Source: Henricia sp. BOLD:AAB3569
Taxonomy: Eukaryota; Echinodermata; Asteroidea; Spinulosida; Echinasteridae
Length of the DNA: 64,000 nucleotides
NCBI GenBank assembly: GCA_037783545.1
Contig: JBBELK010001643.1
Location: 1-64,000 of the forward strand
Direction of reading: 5' to 3'
This document shows positions 61,634-64,000 of the stretch, piece after piece. Positions within the stretch are counted from its first letter, which is position 1. Every line of letters begins with the position of its first letter. A model generated the notes under the pieces. That model saw only the letters and a program-made list of their open reading frames with translations, did not search any database and was not told the origin of the DNA. The position numbers and the translations under genes are program-made.

Positions 61634-63450
61634 AGTGTGTCCCAAATGCGGCAAATTTGGAAATCAAGGAATTTCCAACCAACTTCAAATTTTGCATGCT
61701 CCAAACTGTATATATTCCGCACTTGTCATGCAAAATTGACAGATTTTCGCTTTGAAATGACGGAGAAATTTCAGAGTTTACGGAAAGCGGAGCTCGGCTA
61801 CGTGGTTATTCCCCTAACCGTGCTGTTGGGACACCCTGCGCTGCGCTTGTGTACATTTGTACGGCCGTTGACTCACCCCAGATTGTGACGGGAATTAGGT
61901 CAAAGTGTGTCCCAAATGCCGGCAAATTTGGAAATCAAGAATTTTCCAACCAACTTCAAATTTTGCATGCTCCAAACTGTATATATTCCGCACTTGTCAT
62001 GCAAAATTGACAGATTTTCGCTGGGAAATGACGGAGAAATTTCAGAGTTTAGGGAAAACGGAGCTCGGCTGCGTGGTTATTCCCCTAACCGTGGCTGTTG
62101 GGACACCCTGCGCCGCGCTGGTGTACATTTGTACGGCCGTTGACTCACCCCAGATTGTGACGGGAATTAGGTCAAGTGTGTCCCAAATGCCGGCAAATTT
62201 GGAAATCAAGGAATTTTCCAACCAACTTCAAATTTTGCATGCTCCAAACTGTATATATTCCGCACTTGTCATGCAAAATTTACAGATTTTCGCTGGGAAA
62301 TGACGGAGAAATTTCAGAGTTTAGGGAAAACGGAGCTCGGCTGCGTGGTTATTCCCCTAACCGTGGCTGTTGGGACACCCTGCGCATGCGCTGGTGTACA
62401 TTTATACGGCCGTTGACTCACCCCAGATTGTGACGGGAAGTAGGTCAAAGTGTGTCCCAAATGCCGGCAAATTTGGAAATCAAGGAATTTTCCAACCAAC
62501 TTCAAATTTTGCATGCTCCAAACTGTATATATTCCTCACTTGTCATGCAAAATTGACAGATTTTCGCTGGGAAATGACGGAGAAATTTCAGAGTTTAGGG
62601 AAAGCGGAGCTCGGCTGCGTGGTTATTCCCCTAACCGTGGCTGTTGGGACACCCTGCGCCGCGCTGGTGTACATTTGTACGGCCGTTGACTCACCCTAGA
62701 TTGTGACGGGAATTAGGTCAAAGTGTGTCCCAAATGCCGGCAAATTTGGAAATCAAGGAATTTTCCAACCAACTTCAAATTTTGCATGCTCCAAACTGTA
62801 TATATTCCGCACTTGTCATGCAAAATTGACAGATTTCCGCTTTGAAATGACGGAGAAATTTCAGAGTTTACGGAAAGCGGAGCTCGGCTACGTGGTTATT
62901 CCCCTAACCGTGGCTGTTGGACACCCTGCGCTGCGCTTGTGTACATTTGTACGGCCGTTGACTCACCCAGATTGTGACGGGAATTAGGTCAAAGTGTGTC
63001 CCAAATGCCGGCAAATTTGGAAATTAAGAATTTTCCAACCAACTTCAAATTTTGCATGCTCCAAACTGTATATATTCCGCACTTGTCATGCAAAATTGAC
63101 AGATTTTCGCTGGGAAATGACGGAGAAATTTCAGAGTTTAGGGAAAACGGAGCTCGGCTGCGTGGTTATTCCCCTAACCGTGGCTGTTGGGACACCCTGC
63201 GCCGCGCTGGTGTACATTTGTACGGCCGTTGACTCACCCCAGATTGTGACGGGAATTAGGTCAAAGTGTGTCCCAAATGCCGGCAAATTTGGAAATCAAG
63301 GAATTTTCCAACCAACTTCAAATTTTGCATGCTCCAAACTGTATATATTCCGCACTTGTCATGCAAAATTTACAGATTTTCGCTGGGAAATGACGGAGAA
63401 ATTTCAGAGTTTAGGAAAACGGAGCTCGGCTGCGTGGTTATTCCCCTAAC
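57270..63450 (+). other. Zone rich in one-base indels
   Basis: Nearly every monomer has a one-base gain or loss, mostly in homopolymers or doublets: TTGGAATCAAGG (57283), CTGGGGAAATG (57375), ATTCCCTAACC, ATGCGGCAA (57543), CCTAACCCGTGG (57713), CCGTGCTGTTG (58266), GACACCTGCG (59098), TTTTTGCATGC (59500), GTGTGGTCCC (59717), ACACCCCTGCG, CCGTGGGCTG (60453) and AACTTTCAAAT (60590). The concentration suggests weak consensus polishing or real decay. Shared indels such as AAGAATTTTCC near 61938 and 63026, one 1089-bp unit apart, argue that at least some are genuine. Confidence 0.75.
61634..62722 (+). repeat. 1089-bp terminal tetramer HOR, unit 1
   Basis: Four monomers in order: the TTTG/AAGCGG/CTACG copy with TTTACGGAAAGCGG; a copy with AAGAATTTTCC; a 274-bp copy with AAATTTACAG (62279) and a TTTATACGG end; and a copy with GACGGGAAGTAGG (near 62438). 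The same order recurs 1089-1090 bp later. Confidence 0.78.
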
Positions 63451-63811
63451 CGTGGCTGTTGGGACACCCTGCGCATGCGCTTGTGTACATTTATACGGCC
63501 GTTGACTCACCCCAGATTGTGACGGGAAGTAGGTCAAAGTGTGTCCCAAATGCCGGCAAATTTGGAAATCAAGGAATTTTCCAACCAACTTCAAATTTTG
63601 CATGCTCCAAACTGTATAAATTCCGCACTTGTCATGCAAAATTGACAGATTTTCGCTGGGAAATGACGGAGAAATTTCAGAGTTTAGGGAAAACGGAGCT
63701 CGGCTGCGTGGTTATTCCCCTAACCGTGGCTGTAGGGACACCCTGCGCATGCGCTGGTGTACATTTGTACGGCCGTTGACTCACCCCAGATTGTGACGGG
63801 AATTAGGTCAA
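62723..63811 (+). repeat. 1089-bp terminal tetramer HOR, unit 2
   Basis: This is the second copy, with matching TTTACGGAAAGCGG, AAGAATTTTCC (here AAATTAAGAA), AAATTTACAG (63369) and GACGGGAAGTAGG (near 63528). The fourth monomer instead carries TATAAATTCC (63618) and CTGTAGGGAC. A third TTTG monomer starts at about 63812 and is cut by the window edge, so the HOR continues beyond. Confidence 0.75.
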
Positions 63812-64000
63812 AGTGTGTCCCAAATGCCGGCAAATATGGAAATCAAGGAATTTTCCAACCAACTTCAAATTTTGCATGCTCCAAACTGTATATATTCCGC
63901 ACTTGTCATGCAAAATTGACAGATTTTCGCTTTGAAATGACGGAGAAATTTCAGAGTTTAGGGAAAGCGGAGCTCGGCTACGTGGTTATTCCCCTAACCG

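Larger units (their letters stand above)
1..64000 (+). repeat. Satellite DNA array, ~273-bp monomer, head to tail
   Basis: The same unit recurs from the first base to the last with a spacing of 273, 274 or 279 bp, about 234 copies, all in one orientation. Landmarks such as GTGTGTCCCAAATGCCGG, GCATGCTCC, GAGCTCGG and ACGGCCGTTGACTCA appear in almost every copy. Copies differ at only a few positions, and many of those variants are shared by copies a fixed number of monomers apart, which shows higher-order amplification by unequal exchange or conversion. No unique sequence, inverted block or transposon interrupts it, and both window edges cut a monomer. Arrays like this are typical of eukaryotic heterochromatin (centromere, pericentromere, subtelomere). 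Family and host are not recognised; the location is inference. Confidence 0.98.

Noticed and set aside
1-64000. CRISPR array
   Set aside because: Units are about 273 bp with no alternation of short identical repeats and unrelated spacers. The whole unit is conserved.
1-64000. rDNA spacer subrepeats
   Set aside because: No rRNA gene fragment or promoter appears in 64 kb, which is far longer than normal spacer repeat tracts.
1-64000. Transposon or insertion sequence within the array
   Set aside because: I found no break in the monomer period, terminal inverted repeat, target-site duplication or transposase frame. The only irregular segment (47521-47741) is still recognisable satellite.

Overview
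The whole 64 kb window is one satellite DNA array. A monomer of about 273 bp (47% G+C in the copy I counted) is repeated head to tail, always in the same orientation, roughly 234 times. It starts and ends inside a monomer, so the array runs past both edges. I see no unique DNA, transposon, RNA gene or believable protein gene. An array of this size with nested higher-order repeats (HORs) points to a eukaryotic chromosome, most likely centromeric, pericentromeric or subtelomeric heterochromatin. I do not recognise the family and cannot name the species. The reference monomer has 14 CpGs against about 15 expected, so it lacks the CpG loss seen in heavily methylated old vertebrate repeats.

Monomers come in three length classes (273, 274 and 279 bp). 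All differences trace to one GCGC-rich slippage site. Many linked point variants let blocks be followed as HORs. Layout: 1-2900 nearly uniform 273-bp monomers; 2901-8922 mixed classes with a 13-monomer (3.57 kb) duplication; 8923-10564 an 821-bp trimer x2; 11463-14192 a 1365-bp pentamer x2; 16584-21805 nested 826-bp trimers and 1372-bp pentamers forming a 2198-bp octamer; 24550-29572 a 1105-bp tetramer family and a 2.2/1.93-kb block pair; 29573-32590 pentamer and trimers with a 5-bp insertion; 33346-37439 trimer/tetramer units carrying TAGG/CTCCGC variants; 39158-40809 an 826-bp trimer x2; 41059-43802 a very clean 1372-bp tandem duplication; 44301-47520 the TAGG/CTCCGC subfamily again; 47521-47741 one scrambled monomer at a subfamily border; 47742-64000 a more diverse region with a distinct TTTG/AAGCGG/CTACG subfamily, ending in a 1089-bp tetramer. 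From about 57.27 kb onward one-base indels are frequent.

No genes work together here. What may be functional is in the monomer: a perfect 11-bp inverted repeat (AATTTTGCATG/CATGCAAAATT, 28-nt spacer with TATATAT), a TTAGGG/CCCTAA inverted pair also 28 nt apart, a sequence resembling the left half of the CENP-B box, an ACGGCCGT palindrome and a TGACTCA site. Long open frames exist only because 273 is 3 x 91 and the monomer has one stop-free frame. Variants do not favour third codon positions, so I read them as non-coding. The best hypothesis is an uncharacterised, recently homogenised, dyad-rich satellite that may be centromeric; the sequence alone cannot prove that.
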